From Epiperipatus broadwayi (Eukaryota > Onychophora > Udeonychophora > Euonychophora > Peripatidae), in assembly GCA_028023455.1 (NCBI GenBank), contig JAQFVV010012396.1:5372085-5436084 (forward strand): a DNA stretch of 64,000 bases, given 5' to 3'. The notes beneath the pieces are model-generated. The model searched no databases and was not told the origin of the DNA. It worked only from the letters and a program-made list of their open reading frames with translations. This document shows, one piece after another, positions 1 to 12,621 of the stretch; position 1 is the first letter of the stretch, and each line of letters starts with the position of its first letter. Position numbers and translations under genes: made by a program.

Positions 1-218
1 ACTACAAAACTATGAGTCCAAAATTTGACAACACATTAATATTTTCAATCCAAGTTCACGGGCTTATATATTCATATAGTTCTGAACTAAGTTCAGTACC
101 CATACATTTTGGTGTATTTGGTTCTTTAATAACCATAGCTGCCACTATCCTATTCAGCATGATTGGTATTATTAATATCACATGATTACCATTTTTTATG
201 CTTGCTCAATCTGTTAAT
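1..218. repeat. Partial copy of a foldback repeat at the window edge
   Basis: Bases 1-52 are an imperfect reverse complement of about 438-492, the loop of the hairpin element next door. A further, truncated copy of that element probably runs in from the left. The rest (53-218) is AT-rich spacer with no reading frame of note; 160-175 carries a CACATGAT motif also seen beside other copies of the GGCAAAACTC repeat. Confidence 0.5.
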
Positions 219-719
219 ACAGGCAAAACTCTCCATACAGTGTCACTCAGTACAAACCAGAGTAATCAATGGATGCAAGAAAGTTTGTGCATAGAATCCT
301 TATCTAGTAGAACTCATCCAATATCCCCAGACTAGTTTCTAGCTTGTGGTTTTTTTCAGTGAAAAGCCTTGGATCTGAGAGCACTGTACCTAGATCTTAG
401 GATCTAATTCAACCCTCCAGAAGCCATCTTCTATCTCTTGGATTGAAAATATTATTGTGTTTTCAATTTTGGACTCATAGTTTTCTAGTTAAGTAGAGAT
501 AAAAGGTGGCTTCTGGAGGATTGCATTAGATCCTAAGATCTAGGTGCAGTTCTCTCAGATCCAAGGTTCCTCACTGATGAAAATCACAAGCTAAAAACTA
601 GTCTGAGAGATATTGGATAAGTAATCACTAGATATAAAATTCATGCACAAATATCCTTGCATCCATAGATTATCCTGACTTGCACTGAGTGACACTATTG
701 TATGGAGAGTTTTGCCTGT
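219..719. repeat. Long-hairpin (foldback/MITE-like) element 1
   Basis: Two arms of roughly 215-220 bp are reverse complements of each other: about 219-437 against about 500-719, with a 60-bp loop. The termini are ACAGGCAAAACTCTCCATA on the left and its complement on the right. Similarity holds across the whole arm (the shared blocks around GATCTTAGGATC and CCTCCAGAAGCCA are obvious), so this is a true inverted repeat and not AT-rich chance. No coding capacity. The terminus recurs at 2370-2438 and 22414-22475. No clear target-site duplication could be assigned. Confidence 0.8.
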
Positions 720-750
720 TTTAAATTAGAAATTATGAACAAGCAATAAA

Positions 751-1271
751 ATAATAGATGTGATATATTGGACTATTTCCATTATCTATGAGTGGATGTT
801 GAATGTATTGAACTTTTTAAATACGAACAACTTGTTAGTAATGTCACACAAATATATAACACAGGTTAGTAATTACACAATTTTTGAATAGTAGTATTCT
901 CCACTCTTCTTCAGGTGTTTCTGACCTGGTATGCACAGTGACAGTATTTGCATAGAAATCAAACCCACATCTTTAGATTTTTGAATATCAAATTTAAGGC
1001 AAATGCTCTAAGTTCAATATACAAGAATCTAAAGGTGCAAGTTGAACTTCTATGTGAATACTGTCACTGTGCTTATCAGGTCAGAAACACCTGAAAAGAG
1101 TGGAGAATACTACTACTTGAAACATTGTGTAATTATTAACCTGTATTGTATATTTGTGTGTTACTACTAACAAGTTGTTTGTATTTGAAAAGTTTAAATA
1201 TTTAAAATTTTCTATGCATTTAGCATTTCAATCACAGATTATGGAAATAGTCCAATATATCACATCTAATA
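751..1271. repeat. Long-hairpin element 2
   Basis: A second long inverted repeat lies only about 30 bp from element 1. The left arm of about 751-970 is complementary to about 1040-1271; shared blocks include GGACTATTTCC with GGAAATAGTCC and CTGTCACTGTG with its complement. The termini (AGATGTGATATATTGG) differ from those of element 1, so it belongs to a different family. There is a central spacer of about 70 bp and no ORF beyond short frames produced by the arm itself. Confidence 0.75.
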
Positions 1272-4200
1272 ATATACCATCATTACAGACCATCAGGCAA
1301 ATACTAAGCAATAAAGTAATAATTTTTCAGGATATTGAAATTTTTTTATCTTAGTTTTTTAATAGTAATCTTTATTTTTTAGCCTAATTTTTTTTCTTGG
1401 TATTTTTATTTTGTGGCAATACATAACTTTTTGCTCTAATATTGTTAAAACTGGAATTATTTGTGAAAACTATGTCTCAAATCAATTCTTTTAAAATTCA
1501 ATATGGTGTTTTTTTTATCTGAACAGGTTACATCTCTTTTTAAATATCTTACAATTATAAAAATTTTAAGACATTTTATATTAATTAAATAAAAAGATCT
1601 TTTAAATGATAAAAAATAATATAAAACAAAAAAATTACTTCTACTATAGAGCTTTATATTTTTCTAATAGTTTACCATCTATTCCTAGAAACAAAAACTA
1701 AAATATGTAGTCTTTATGTATAATTTGGAAATATTTATTGGAAACTTGCAAAGAAATATTCACATAAAAACCATTCAAATATTATCTGAGATATCTCATC
1801 TTTAGTGAAATAAATTAGAAGCATTATTTCAAAGTAATTTAGAATTTTCCATGTAAGAGTTAAAAACTTTTCTTCTTAAATATTTGGTAATGATTTTTTT
1901 AACTGTTAATCTGAAATTTACACAATGTGTATATATGAATTATAGTTATAACTTTCCACTTCATTACATATACTTTAATCACATGAATAAAGACATCTAA
2001 AATAAATGAATGAATCCCTAAGATATTTTATGCATATGTCTTCACTTACACATGGGAAAAGGTGGAATGGAATTGAATTAGTTATTTATGAGGTTCTGTT
2101 TAATAATAATAGATATATAAATCTTTATTTAAAATATATCTGAACTAAAAGTGCTATGATAACTTTTAGATGAAAATATAAGTGTAATGAACATTAAATT
2201 TATTTACCTAGAGAAAATAGTGCTATAGTTCTGACAGCAGAAAGTTTGGTACCTTTAAATTAAATTGTAATAGTACATATATAATTTACTAAATTAAAAT
2301 ATAAAGTAGATTTTGTAATTAACTTCTATATGAAGATGTCCCCTACGTATACATATATACAAATGCACTAAACATCACATGATTGCCATTATGATCTTCA
2401 TATGGTAGTGGCACTACTATATGGAGAGTTTTGCCTCTGTGTGTATATATAAATCAAATATCTATTTACAAAAAAAGTTACATATTGCTTAGTATGCATT
2501 ATAGTTATTATAATTAAATAATTTATATAATATTAAATTATCTTATTTCTTTGCAAATGTAATTTTTCTTAATAGTTTTTTTTTTTAATTTAATCTTAAC
2601 TAAAATCAATTCAAGTTGATTAATTGCAGAATAAAACAGATTTAGAAAAAAAAAAATTTGACATTTTATTTATAACTCATTTTAAAATATTTTGACATTT
2701 TAACTATTTACTAATATTTCCATAATGTCAAAAAGAGTTAATGTTTATTTTTAAAGATGCCTTGGCGACAGATGCTGAGACATTCGAATATGCTTGGGTT
2801 GACGTGACCTCCTCACTTCAATTTTTTAAGAAAAATAACAAGTTATAAATTAAACTTTAAAAATTAATACTTTTGATATAATTTTTACCTAATTGTAAAT
2901 ATTTATATAACAATTGCCTAATGTAAAGTAAATTTTATGCTAAGCGTAATAATATAATTAAATATGGCAATTTATACGATTATCAGATATCTTTAAAATT
3001 ATAAAACAGATATTTAAAAAATCATACGTAAGCACAATCGTATGTTTTCTGCAATAAATTTTTTTGCATAATTAGTCAATAAGATACTTCCATCAATTCA
3101 TAATATTTTATCCTTGCCAATGCCCTGTGTGACATAGTAGATAGGATCAATTCAGACACTCCAGATTTGGCACTGGGATGAACTTCTGAGCAATAAATTA
3201 TATGCCTTTTTTTTTATTGTCAATAGTGCTCTGTGTGGTATAGGCAGTATTAGAGTAGTTCCATGGATATAGTTTCAGCCCTGTCATTTCTGATGTTCAA
3301 ACTTTTTTTTAATGTCCAGAATAACAAATCTTTCAATTATTTATTTATTATCGCCAGTAATAATTTGTTAGCTATTTCATATTGGTTTGGTAAAGAGATA
3401 TCTACCAATTACTAGACAGAGGAAAATCTGTTTTGGCCAGATGAATAGTAATAATATGACTGTCAAAAAAATAGAGTGTAATGTGATGTTAATTCTAATA
3501 TTAAGTCTAATTAATATAGTCATCATTTAAGTTTAATTTAATAAATTTCTGTATATTTTTAAGTAGTGTTGTATTATATTGTATTTATTTAAAATTGCTA
3601 ATATTACATAAAATAAAACTCTCTTAAACAAAATTTTAAACATACATATTTAAAGGGTCCTGTAAATGCAATGATCTGATTGCCATATCTATGTCATGGG
3701 TGTGAATCTTAACCAAGTAAAATTTTGCTTTTCTTCACTAGGTTTCTGATATACCTTTAATCTCATAGCCAAGTTTTCCAATTGTCAAACAATGGTCAGT
3801 AAATATTTATATAGATTTTCTTACTTAAAGGGTTAAAGAAGAATGAAAAACTACATGCCAATTAGAAAATTTGTTAAATACTGCTCTTTTTTATGAGAAA
3901 CTATTAAAGATATCTTTACTCACAATAGGTTATTTAAAAACTGTTATATCTACTTATTGATATATATATTTAAATGTAATCTATCAACAAATATATATAT
4001 ACTAGAAGATAATAGCTTCTTTAATTTTTATTTGTCTTTTTTGAAGACAATTACAGGAAGTCATATATATATAGCATGCAGTATTGAAACAACTTGCAAA
4101 AACGTGTGTAATAAGCACTGACATAAAAAAATAAGAACTTAAAAATAACACTTTTTGTATAGTGGTATTTATATGCATATATAAATAATACAAAAGCATT

Positions 4201-4407
4201 CATAAAAATCAACGACTTAAAAAAAAAAATTACATTAATGCAAAAGCACATTATGATACTAACAACAATAGACTTAAAATAATGTATTTCTTTTTAAATG
4301 GATTGTAAATAAAATCAATACTTAATTAATTGTACTTTATATTAAATAAAATATAAAAATTCAGCAAAAAGACAATCATATGTCTACATACATTGATATA
4401 TATCTAT
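1272..4407. other. AT-rich spacer without recognisable gene
   Basis: Low-complexity A/T sequence with many stops in all frames. The exceptions are a short dispersed repeat (2370-2438) and a base-balanced island at about 2756-2815 with an open frame of about 30 codons. An AACTTCTGAGCAA-type phrase recurs at 3180 and 4760, which hints at very old repeat copies. I see no splice-bounded exon chain. Confidence 0.5.
2370..2438. repeat. Short dispersed repeat with GGCAAAACTC terminus
   Basis: It runs from AACATCACATGATTGCC to GAGAGTTTTGCCTC. The same two end blocks, in reverse order and on the other strand, make the 62-bp insertion in LINE A2 at 22414-22475, and the second block is the terminus of hairpin element 1. 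It is probably a deletion derivative of that family. Confidence 0.55.
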
Positions 4408-4473
4408 ATCCCAATGCTGATTTATTAAGTAAATTGATAGTATTTCATTTATTTAATAAATCAGTGTTGGGAT
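4408..4473. repeat. Short near-perfect hairpin
   Basis: TCCCAATGCTGATTTATTAA pairs with TTAATAAATCAGTGTTGGGA, with further pairing inward and a loop of about 10 nt. The arm is about 26 nt with few mismatches. It could be a decayed MITE or a structured RNA; nothing else supports either. Confidence 0.5.
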
Positions 4474-5543
4474 GTTAATCTAGTGTATTACATAATATTA
4501 ACCATTGGAAAAAGTTTATATTTATGTTTGCAAAATTATATATACGTAAATGTTAAAGTGAGCATCATAAATTATCATTAATATCATTTTCTTCAATGTG
4601 CATTTTATATAAATAATCAGATAATCAATTGCTTGTGACATTAAATTATGTTCAAGTTGCCCTTCATGGTTTAATGCAGTCGCTTGAGTGACAGATTCTG
4701 ATGCTAAAAATTCATGGATCATAAATCCATTGGTCATTCCTAGTACTCAAACTTATAAACTTCTGAGCAACAAATCATTTGATTATTTTTTTTGTCTTGC
4801 CTGTTTTAATGCTGTTGTAAAATAGCTAACTCTGGGGTTCAAGATATATAGATCATGGTGCCACTGTATCATTTTCAGTGCACAAACTTCTTAGAAATCC
4901 CTGAATAATAAACCATGTTATTAATTATTTATTTTTCTGATGTACCAAATATAACGGTTCTATGCAAGTGATCAAACTTTTGTTTTTATTTTTCTCAGCT
5001 GAAGTCGATCCAGGAAGCTTTACCTATCAAGTCCATCATTTTTACAATTGCATTAAGTATAAAAAAATAATCTATGAATCATTCTATAATATATAAAATG
5101 TAAAGGTTTAAATTAAACTTTCATATTTAATCAATGAAGTTTTATTCACTATCAAACTCAATAAATATGCATGTAAATGTCTCTGGTAATACTATAATAT
5201 CCATATTCAGAATGGAAAATGGGTTAAAACTAACTCAAGTATTTTTTTTAAATCTTGAATAAATTAATATGGACACATTTTAAAAAGTTTAGAAAAGGAA
5301 ATAAATAATAGCAAATAAATTAAATGTGTCTGACTGGCATATCTGTGTGTTTTCATTTGTCTTTCTCAGTTTGTAATTGTAATTGTAAGAGAAAAATGTT
5401 CAGTTCCTCTACTAATCACATCCACCCCCTCCTTTTTTTATATATAAAATAGATAATGGATCAAAAATAAAAATTAGTAATTTTAATCACTATTTTTTTA
5501 AAACAGTGTCAAACTATTGGTTTAACTGTTATTTACAAAACTA
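4474..5543. other. AT-rich spacer
   Basis: No ORF, repeat or RNA signature recognised. The frames present are short and of A/T composition. Confidence 0.5.
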
Positions 5544-5706
5544 CATATCTTATTAAATAATCACAATCTTCTTACACCTTTAAGCAAATAATGTTTATTA
5601 TTATAATCTGAAGAAGACTGTGAAGAACAGTCGAAACTATTATTTATAATAATAAACACTATTTACTTAAAAGTGTAAGAAGATAGTGATTATTTAATAA
5701 GATATA
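5544..5706. repeat. Palindromic element with hammerhead-like centre
   Basis: The outer arms (TATTAAATAATCAC, CTTCTTACAC, TGTTTATTATTATAA) are repeated as reverse complements on the right side, giving a palindrome of about 160 bp. The centre reads CTGAAGA, then a GACTGT/ACAGTC stem with a 5-nt loop, then GAAAC. That order (CUGANGA, stem II, GAAA) matches the conserved core of a hammerhead ribozyme, except for one extra A before the stem. I could not identify a cleavage triplet in the right place, so activity is doubtful. Confidence 0.55.
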
Positions 5707-8600
5707 TAGTTCTATATGAATAAGCAAAATTACTGAAGAAGAAGAAGGAAGAAGTATATATAGAATTATTTACAAAACTAGTAGAAACTTAAAAAAAAAA
5801 CTTAAAACAAAGAATAAATTTTAATCTTCAAAAAATTTAACATGGAGATTAAAATAAAATAAAAATCATTCATTTCACATAGATAACAATAATTTTTTAA
5901 TATATATACATCCAAAAAATATTCAACTTAATAAGTTCTGTTAACATTTAATATTAACATTTAATATCTGCTTGTTTGTGGCAACAATGCTTTAAAAATA
6001 TGTCAGTAGATAACAAGGGGATTAAAGGTGTGCTATTAAATTATTGCTATATGATCTCTTTTATTCTGATAAAATCTTTAATCTATATCTTTCATTCCTG
6101 TTAATGTAGCAAAGTGGGTACATATTAACCCACATTTACATATATGCATTGTTTAATTTGCACTATGCCATTAAATACACACCTTGTAAAGCAGAGATAA
6201 TTTTTTAATCTCATTTTCTATCCGTTTGTAAAATTGCAAATATCACAAAGCATTAAATATGTAGCAAAGATTTGAACAGGAAAAGATTATTTGTAAATAA
6301 TCAATATTGGTCAATGTAAAGCATTCTATTGCAAATATAATCTTCCCATATTTGACAAAATAATTCATTATCCTCTATTAAAGGCTTTTTCAAAATAATG
6401 TTAATACTGAATCTCATTACAGACTTTTATTATTGCTTCACGGTTACTTTTATTATATATACATTAATATGTGTATAAAAAACTATTAAATAAATGGATG
6501 AATTTAATTAAGAGCATTTATGCTTTAAAGCAACAGTGAGGGTAACAGATTTAGCAATTAATGATTACTGATTTATTCCCAAAACAAAATATCAATTTTG
6601 GTAAATTGAATGGTAGACTGCTTCTTTGTTTGAACGGCAGACTCAAAATTTAAAGGCTTCAACATGGAGTTTCACTTGGTTAATGTAAATTAAAAAAAAA
6701 AAACTTTAATTCAATTAATAAAATAGAATTATTAAATGCTCAACCTTTGTTATTAGGATCCTCAAATATTACATAACCAACTGAACATATCATACATTAG
6801 TAATAATCATGTAACTAACTTCCCAAGCAACTTACCATAATTATTTTAATTTTTAGACTCTTCGCTTCAAATCTTAGGAATAATTTTAGTGACGGTAAAT
6901 AAGATGTGTTGGAATTAAACTCTTTTAAAGATTCTGATGTAGATTTTTAAGAGATACTTAAATAAATTTGGAAATATTATAGATCAATAAAAACCAGGAA
7001 GTTTATAAAAATTCCCAACATCAATTTATTTTCTTCTTTATATTTTAAAATAACAAATGTGCTTTAACAGTAATATATAGTAGTAATATGTACATTTAGT
7101 ATTTTAAAATAATATTTTTTTTATTTATTATAGAAAGTATCTTACTAACTTAGTTTTATCAACTATTAATATCTCAGTTGTTGAAAAAATATTTGTTTTG
7201 ATTAAACAATATCAGCAGATTTCATTACAGTCTTTTTTTTTTCAATTTTCATTACAGTCTTTTCATAAATTGAATCAAATTGTTGTTGTATTATTAATTT
7301 TTAAGTATGTATATTGCATTAATAGAAATAACTATTAAATAATAGAAAATCAATTGCCTGTATGCTTTAAATCAATAAGAAATAACAATAATAATAATCC
7401 AACTGTTTGCTGCTCTAGAGGTCGTATGACGGTTCAAGAATAGGAAAGCGACAGAGTCAGTCTGCAATTCATCGTCTCTGGAGTTTACCTGCATTAAACT
7501 GTATAGAATGAAACACCAATAAGATGGCTAAAAGAAAACTAAAAATGTCTGAATCAATTAAACTATCTTAATCCGTCGTTAATATTGTACAAGATATTTG
7601 CACAAATTAACTAATTAATTTGTTTCACAGTCAACTGAAAAGGTAAAAAAAAAAAAAAAAGATTTCATTCTTAAGCATTAGTTCATAAAGAGTTATAAAC
7701 CATGTAGTAAATAAAGAGTTACTTTTTATGAGGAATCAACATCCGTGGAGTAAAAAATCACCATAAAACAGTATTTTTAACACTTTTATTAACACTACTA
7801 GTAATTTGTATCTCATTATTACTGCTAAATGTCTCCATCAAATGCTGTATAGTTAATTTAAATTTTTAAAAGGGATTTTCTAAAAAATACAAACGGAATT
7901 AGAGATGACGAATAACAAATCAATAATAAAGAATACAATATAGGATTCCAACAAGTTAAACTACGTTTCAAAAGAAAACAAAAGATTACTTTAAATTCTA
8001 AAAACGATTTGTAGATATTGATTGGGTTCATCACTTTTTTTTAAATTGATTTGTTTTACAATTCTATTTTTGAAAGTATTGATTATAATTAACTATAGTC
8101 ATCATCATTTTTGATTAGTAAAAAAAATCCTTATATCATTTACTATATTCATATTTTATATTAGAAATATGTAAATATCTTGATTTAACCATTTGAGAGT
8201 TCTGAGTGGTCGGTTTCAAATAGAAATGTCATTATAAGCTCGAAAATGATATAGTAATATATATATATATTGATGATGGCAGTCGATATAAGGTTTGTAT
8301 GCCATTCAGAATGTCATCTAATATTTGACGGCTGGAAGTAACAAAATTAAACTTATATCCACATATATTTAGTTTTCAAGTCCACCCCTATTGCACTAAA
8401 TTACAGAGGAAAGAAACAAATGACAATAATAGAGTCTGTGTTTGTAAAAGAACACAAACTAGTCTAAAATGGATACTTTGAATGTGGATAGTGAATCAAA
8501 CAGATCATAATGGATATGAAGAATAAGGTTTTATAAAAGAGGTGTCAAAGAAAAGCAATGTTAAAAATATTTGTTGGATTGCAATTCATGCATAATAATA
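5707..8600. other. AT-rich spacer
   Basis: Nothing recognised apart from a base-balanced stretch at about 7413-7505. That stretch follows a possible splice acceptor (CTGCTCTAG) and is open for about 30 codons. The rest is A/T-rich with stops in all frames. Confidence 0.45.
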
Positions 8601-8689
8601 ATATGTTTAAATTGTTTTTAATTTATTTTAAGGAAAAAGTAAATATCAAGATGAGTAAAAAGAAAGAAAGAATTAAATGAAGATTTTGT

Positions 8690-9310
8690 TCTAATTTACC
8701 TACATAAAAGTTAGAATAAATATGTTAGTATTAAGGGTCATCAACACCTTTGTTGTAAATGTTCCAGAATTGAACATATTGTGCTTCTTAATGCAATGTT
8801 GGAAATTGGAACAGTTGTGGCAAAATTGACAGATATGGTCACTTGTGCAATAATAATTACAAGATTATTTCATGGATAGTGAAGCTTCTAAAAATAGCAT
8901 GCTTATCTTAGACATAAGTTATCATATTAACAATAAAATCTTACCTGCAATATAATTCACAAGTACTGCCTATCAAGAATCTGGTATAACACAATGCAGT
9001 CAAGGATGCAGCACCAGTAACATTTTAATAGATATACCATCAGTACATTGCTGCTATGAGAATCAATCTCAAAATTCGTTTATTGATAATCATTTACAAC
9101 AATCTATGAACTTGAACAATAGGCATACACAGAATTCAGTTCTGTGTCATAACTAAAATACTACATACCTAAAAATTAACCAGAACTAAAAATAAAACCA
9201 AATTGAGAAGTACCTAATAAAATTACCCCCTCTACCAAAGCTACAATACCCAATTCTGACACCAAACATGCCAGCAAAAAGTGTCATTCCAACTCTTCAA
9301 AAGCATGATA
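8690..9310 (+). pseudogene. Possible decayed LINE ORF1 (LINE E)
   Basis: This stretch lies just upstream of a decayed ORF2. Near 8795-8855 one frame gives a Cys/His cluster (CGKI...GHLCNN) that resembles a retroelement zinc knuckle with lesions. There are several stops and no continuous frame. The assignment rests mainly on position and is weak. Confidence 0.3.
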
Positions 9311-9311
9311 T

Positions 9312-12300
9312 GTCAGGCATAAAAATAGACACAATAAATATGTGAGGTCTTAACTCATACAATAGAATTTCACAGCTATGTCAATTTCTAAATTGCAGAA
9401 ACAAAAATTACTTTATCAACCAAACCAATCATTGTTAACATTTAAACAGTAAATTCATATTTGTACAGACCAGCACAAAGATTAGGTATTGTAATTAGTA
9501 CACAACTTCCACTGACAAGATTAAAAATAATATTCATGTCAGTTAATGCAATCATTATTTCCTTTATTTTTCAATTACAGTTATACTATCTTATAGCAAT
9601 ATATTCATGCCAAAAAGCAAAAGACAATGTAAATATTCTCTTCATTGCCCAAAGTAAAATCCTACATAAGCCTGATGTAAATATAATGTGTAGTGATTTT
9701 AATTGCTTCTATAATGATCTTTCATCTATTTTGAAACTAAAGCTTAATCAACTAACTTTGCCACCATTGCTATTATTTTATCCTCCAAATACTATGTCAT
9801 TTGTTGGAGGTCAAGGGTCTTAGGATCTTCTCTCATTGATCTCTTTTTTGTTTCTCTTACTAATCTCAAAACTTCAATTTACCTGTCTAATGTTTCATTC
9901 TCTGATCATAACTCTGTGTAACTCACATAAAATACTCTTCAAAATAAATTGACAATGTATAAATTTACATTTAAGTGTCAAATTCCTAGTGAATTTAAAT
10001 TAACTATTGATGATATCTCTAATATATTAATTGCCAATAATTCTTTTTATCAGCTGCAGAATTTCTCTTTGACTAAAATATGGACACTATTAAAAAGAGT
10101 TCTAAACAATTGTTCGTCTGACTGACTGACAGATTATAATTCAAATAATTTTATAAATCAACATATTGATGACATCAATTCAATTCTTCAAGGTATAACA
10201 AAATTCAGAAATGCAAAGTTCCTTATTCATAAGCTGCAAAGGAAAGCTAAAAGTTTAATTGCTCTTCATAACCAAAATACCATGGTATTTAGGCTTAGAA
10301 AAATAATTTCTAATTTTTTAGTACTAACAAAAACTATAGTAAATTTCACTTCTGTTGATAGAAAATACATTCATGTCTGGCACCAATGTTGATATCAAAC
10401 TTCTTCATCATTTAAAAAATACTCTTAAAGCAGTTTATTATTATTTATCCTCTACTAACTGTATAATGCATCTTCCTCAAAATTATTACATCTCAAAGCA
10501 ACAAATTTTTGATGAAATTATGCACTTACATTCGCCCACCTCACTAGCAAATGATCTAATTCCAGTTAATATTTATAAGCATCTAAATTATATTATCTCC
10601 CCCATTCTACATAAGTATTATAATCAACTTTATTTACATAAATATCACACATTTAGTTTGCTCACTAATGTAATTATCTGCCTTAAAAAAAACTCAAAAG
10701 CTCTATATCCATCAATAAATGACCTACATCTTATCACATTGGAGGATATTGATCAAAAATCTTTGCAAGAATTATTCTTAAACAACTAAATGACCTTATC
10801 CTCCATAAACTTTCCGCATTACATTATGCTGTTAAAACTCACTGAGCATCTCAAGCTATTCTATTAGCAAAGAAATCAATATTATATGCAAAACAAAATA
10901 AATTAACAAATTAGGTCATATGACAGGTTGAGTTTAAGGCTGTTTTTAATCTAGTAAACTGGGAATACTTATTTAACGCATTAAGCAAACTTTTTCCTAG
11001 CCATACACATCTAATTACCATCATAAAAAATTATCTTATCAACAAATCCATCAAACTAAAAAATTACATATGTCTCTCTTTTCTTTTTAAACCAAGTTGA
11101 GGTATTCCAAAAGACTTAACCACTTGCTTCACTATTATTTGCAATATATATAGATCCCATGATCAAAGATATTGAGCAGTGCACAGAAAGCCTCTTTCTT
11201 CCTCATCTTGGTATTACTGTTAAAGTGATATATCTGTTGATGATATCCTGATAGTCTTCAGAGACCTACAAAATATTTCTCTTATTCTTCATATTCTAAA
11301 TAAATTTGAAACTCTAACAGGATCTACAATACAAGTTTGTAACTCATCCATATGGCAGATAGCCACATATTATAATCTACATTCATTCTTCACATTCTTC
11401 ACAGTTACACCCTTATCTTTCCTCAGAATTCCATTTAATTTACCCAAAACACAATTAAGCCATCATCTAAACCACCTGGTCATAAACAAGTTCAATACAA
11501 AAATAAAAGCCTTCTGCCCAAAATTGTTTTACCCTATAGTAAAAGTTAGAATTGTTAATGGTATTCTGGGTGGCATATTTGTTTACTGTAGTCCATGGAT
11601 GCATCTTTTAAGAAATACTGTTAAAATTATCAAGATCAGAATAAAATTATATATCTGGGATTAACATCACATCTATCAATTATTACAAGTGCTTGTTTTC
11701 TATTTGCAAAAATGATCTTAATTGAATATGTCCTCAATCATTTGTATCCTATATCAGAGTTATGATGTACATTACAACCAGTTAATCCAATCCTCAAAGC
11801 CACTCCTCCACTTATAATATTGCTTGCTCAACTTCCATATGCAAGTCATTTTTTACATTGATCATGCTATTGAGCATGAAGATCTGTTGGATAATTATAA
11901 CATCAAATCTTTAATTGATGTTTCATTTAAAGATCTGAAAAAAATTATATATCCTAACAGATATCTCTAATCAATCCTTTCAATTGCCAAAACTTTAATC
12001 AGATTCCACAATATGTGTGTTTCTTAATCATAGCTGATTTTTTTTTATTCAACACAATTCCTACAAAAACTTTCCTCATTGACGATTTTAAATTCAATCG
12101 AGATCTCACATGTATCTTATGTAATAGTCATCCAGAAGATATAATACACATTTTTGAAACATATCCATACTTCTTATCTTTAAGATACTTTATATCCTAT
12201 AAGCAAATAATTAATCTAATAGAATTACTAGAGAAAAATATCAAAAATTTTAATCCATACAATGCCATAGTAATTATTCACAGTATTAGAACCATGTGGC

Positions 12301-12530
12301 TTGCTTGCTGATCTGTAATTTTCAACAACAAAAAATATGTCCTAAAAATAATAATAAAAAGTGGTATAATATATATTTATATGACCTAAAATATATAGCC
12401 AGAAATACTATAAAAAAAATTTGGCAAGACAATACTTTTCTTAGTTGGTCATTGTTTTAAAATGATATAAATTATACTTTAAAATTGAATCATCTACTTT
12501 CCTTCAGACCCTAATCAAAGATTTATATTT
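9312..12530 (+). pseudogene. Decayed LINE ORF2 (LINE E: endonuclease and reverse transcriptase)
   Basis: This is a relic of an APE-endonuclease/RT polyprotein broken by many stops and frameshifts. Open pieces at 9461-9823 carry endonuclease-like blocks (GIVIST; a SDFN block in place of GDFN; a NTMSFVGG block before the final domain). The RT relic spans about 10500-11700, with a VDDILIVF block near 11230-11260 where Y-x-D-D would be. A Cys/His block (CILC with downstream H) at about 12105-12165 matches the C-terminal CCHC of the other LINEs here. It ends with AATAAAG at about 12604, like the other copies, but without a TAA tail because the next element starts there. It is much older than LINEs A-D. 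The order of domains is clear; the family is inferred. Confidence 0.65.
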
Positions 12531-12621
12531 TATAAGCTGAGAATCTTTTGTCATATAAAAAAATTCCTGTACATATGTTAATATTTGTATATAATTTATA
12601 ATTAATAAAGTTTATTATATA

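Noticed and set aside
1154-1354. Frames of 60-90 codons in AT-rich DNA (1154-1354, 4002-4251, 4522-4737, 21049-21318, 27961-28218, 39747-39935, 46273-46593, 51969-52169, 52620-52823)
   Set aside because: No recognisable family, biased A/T codons and no promoter, splice or neighbour support; the numbers are as expected by chance.
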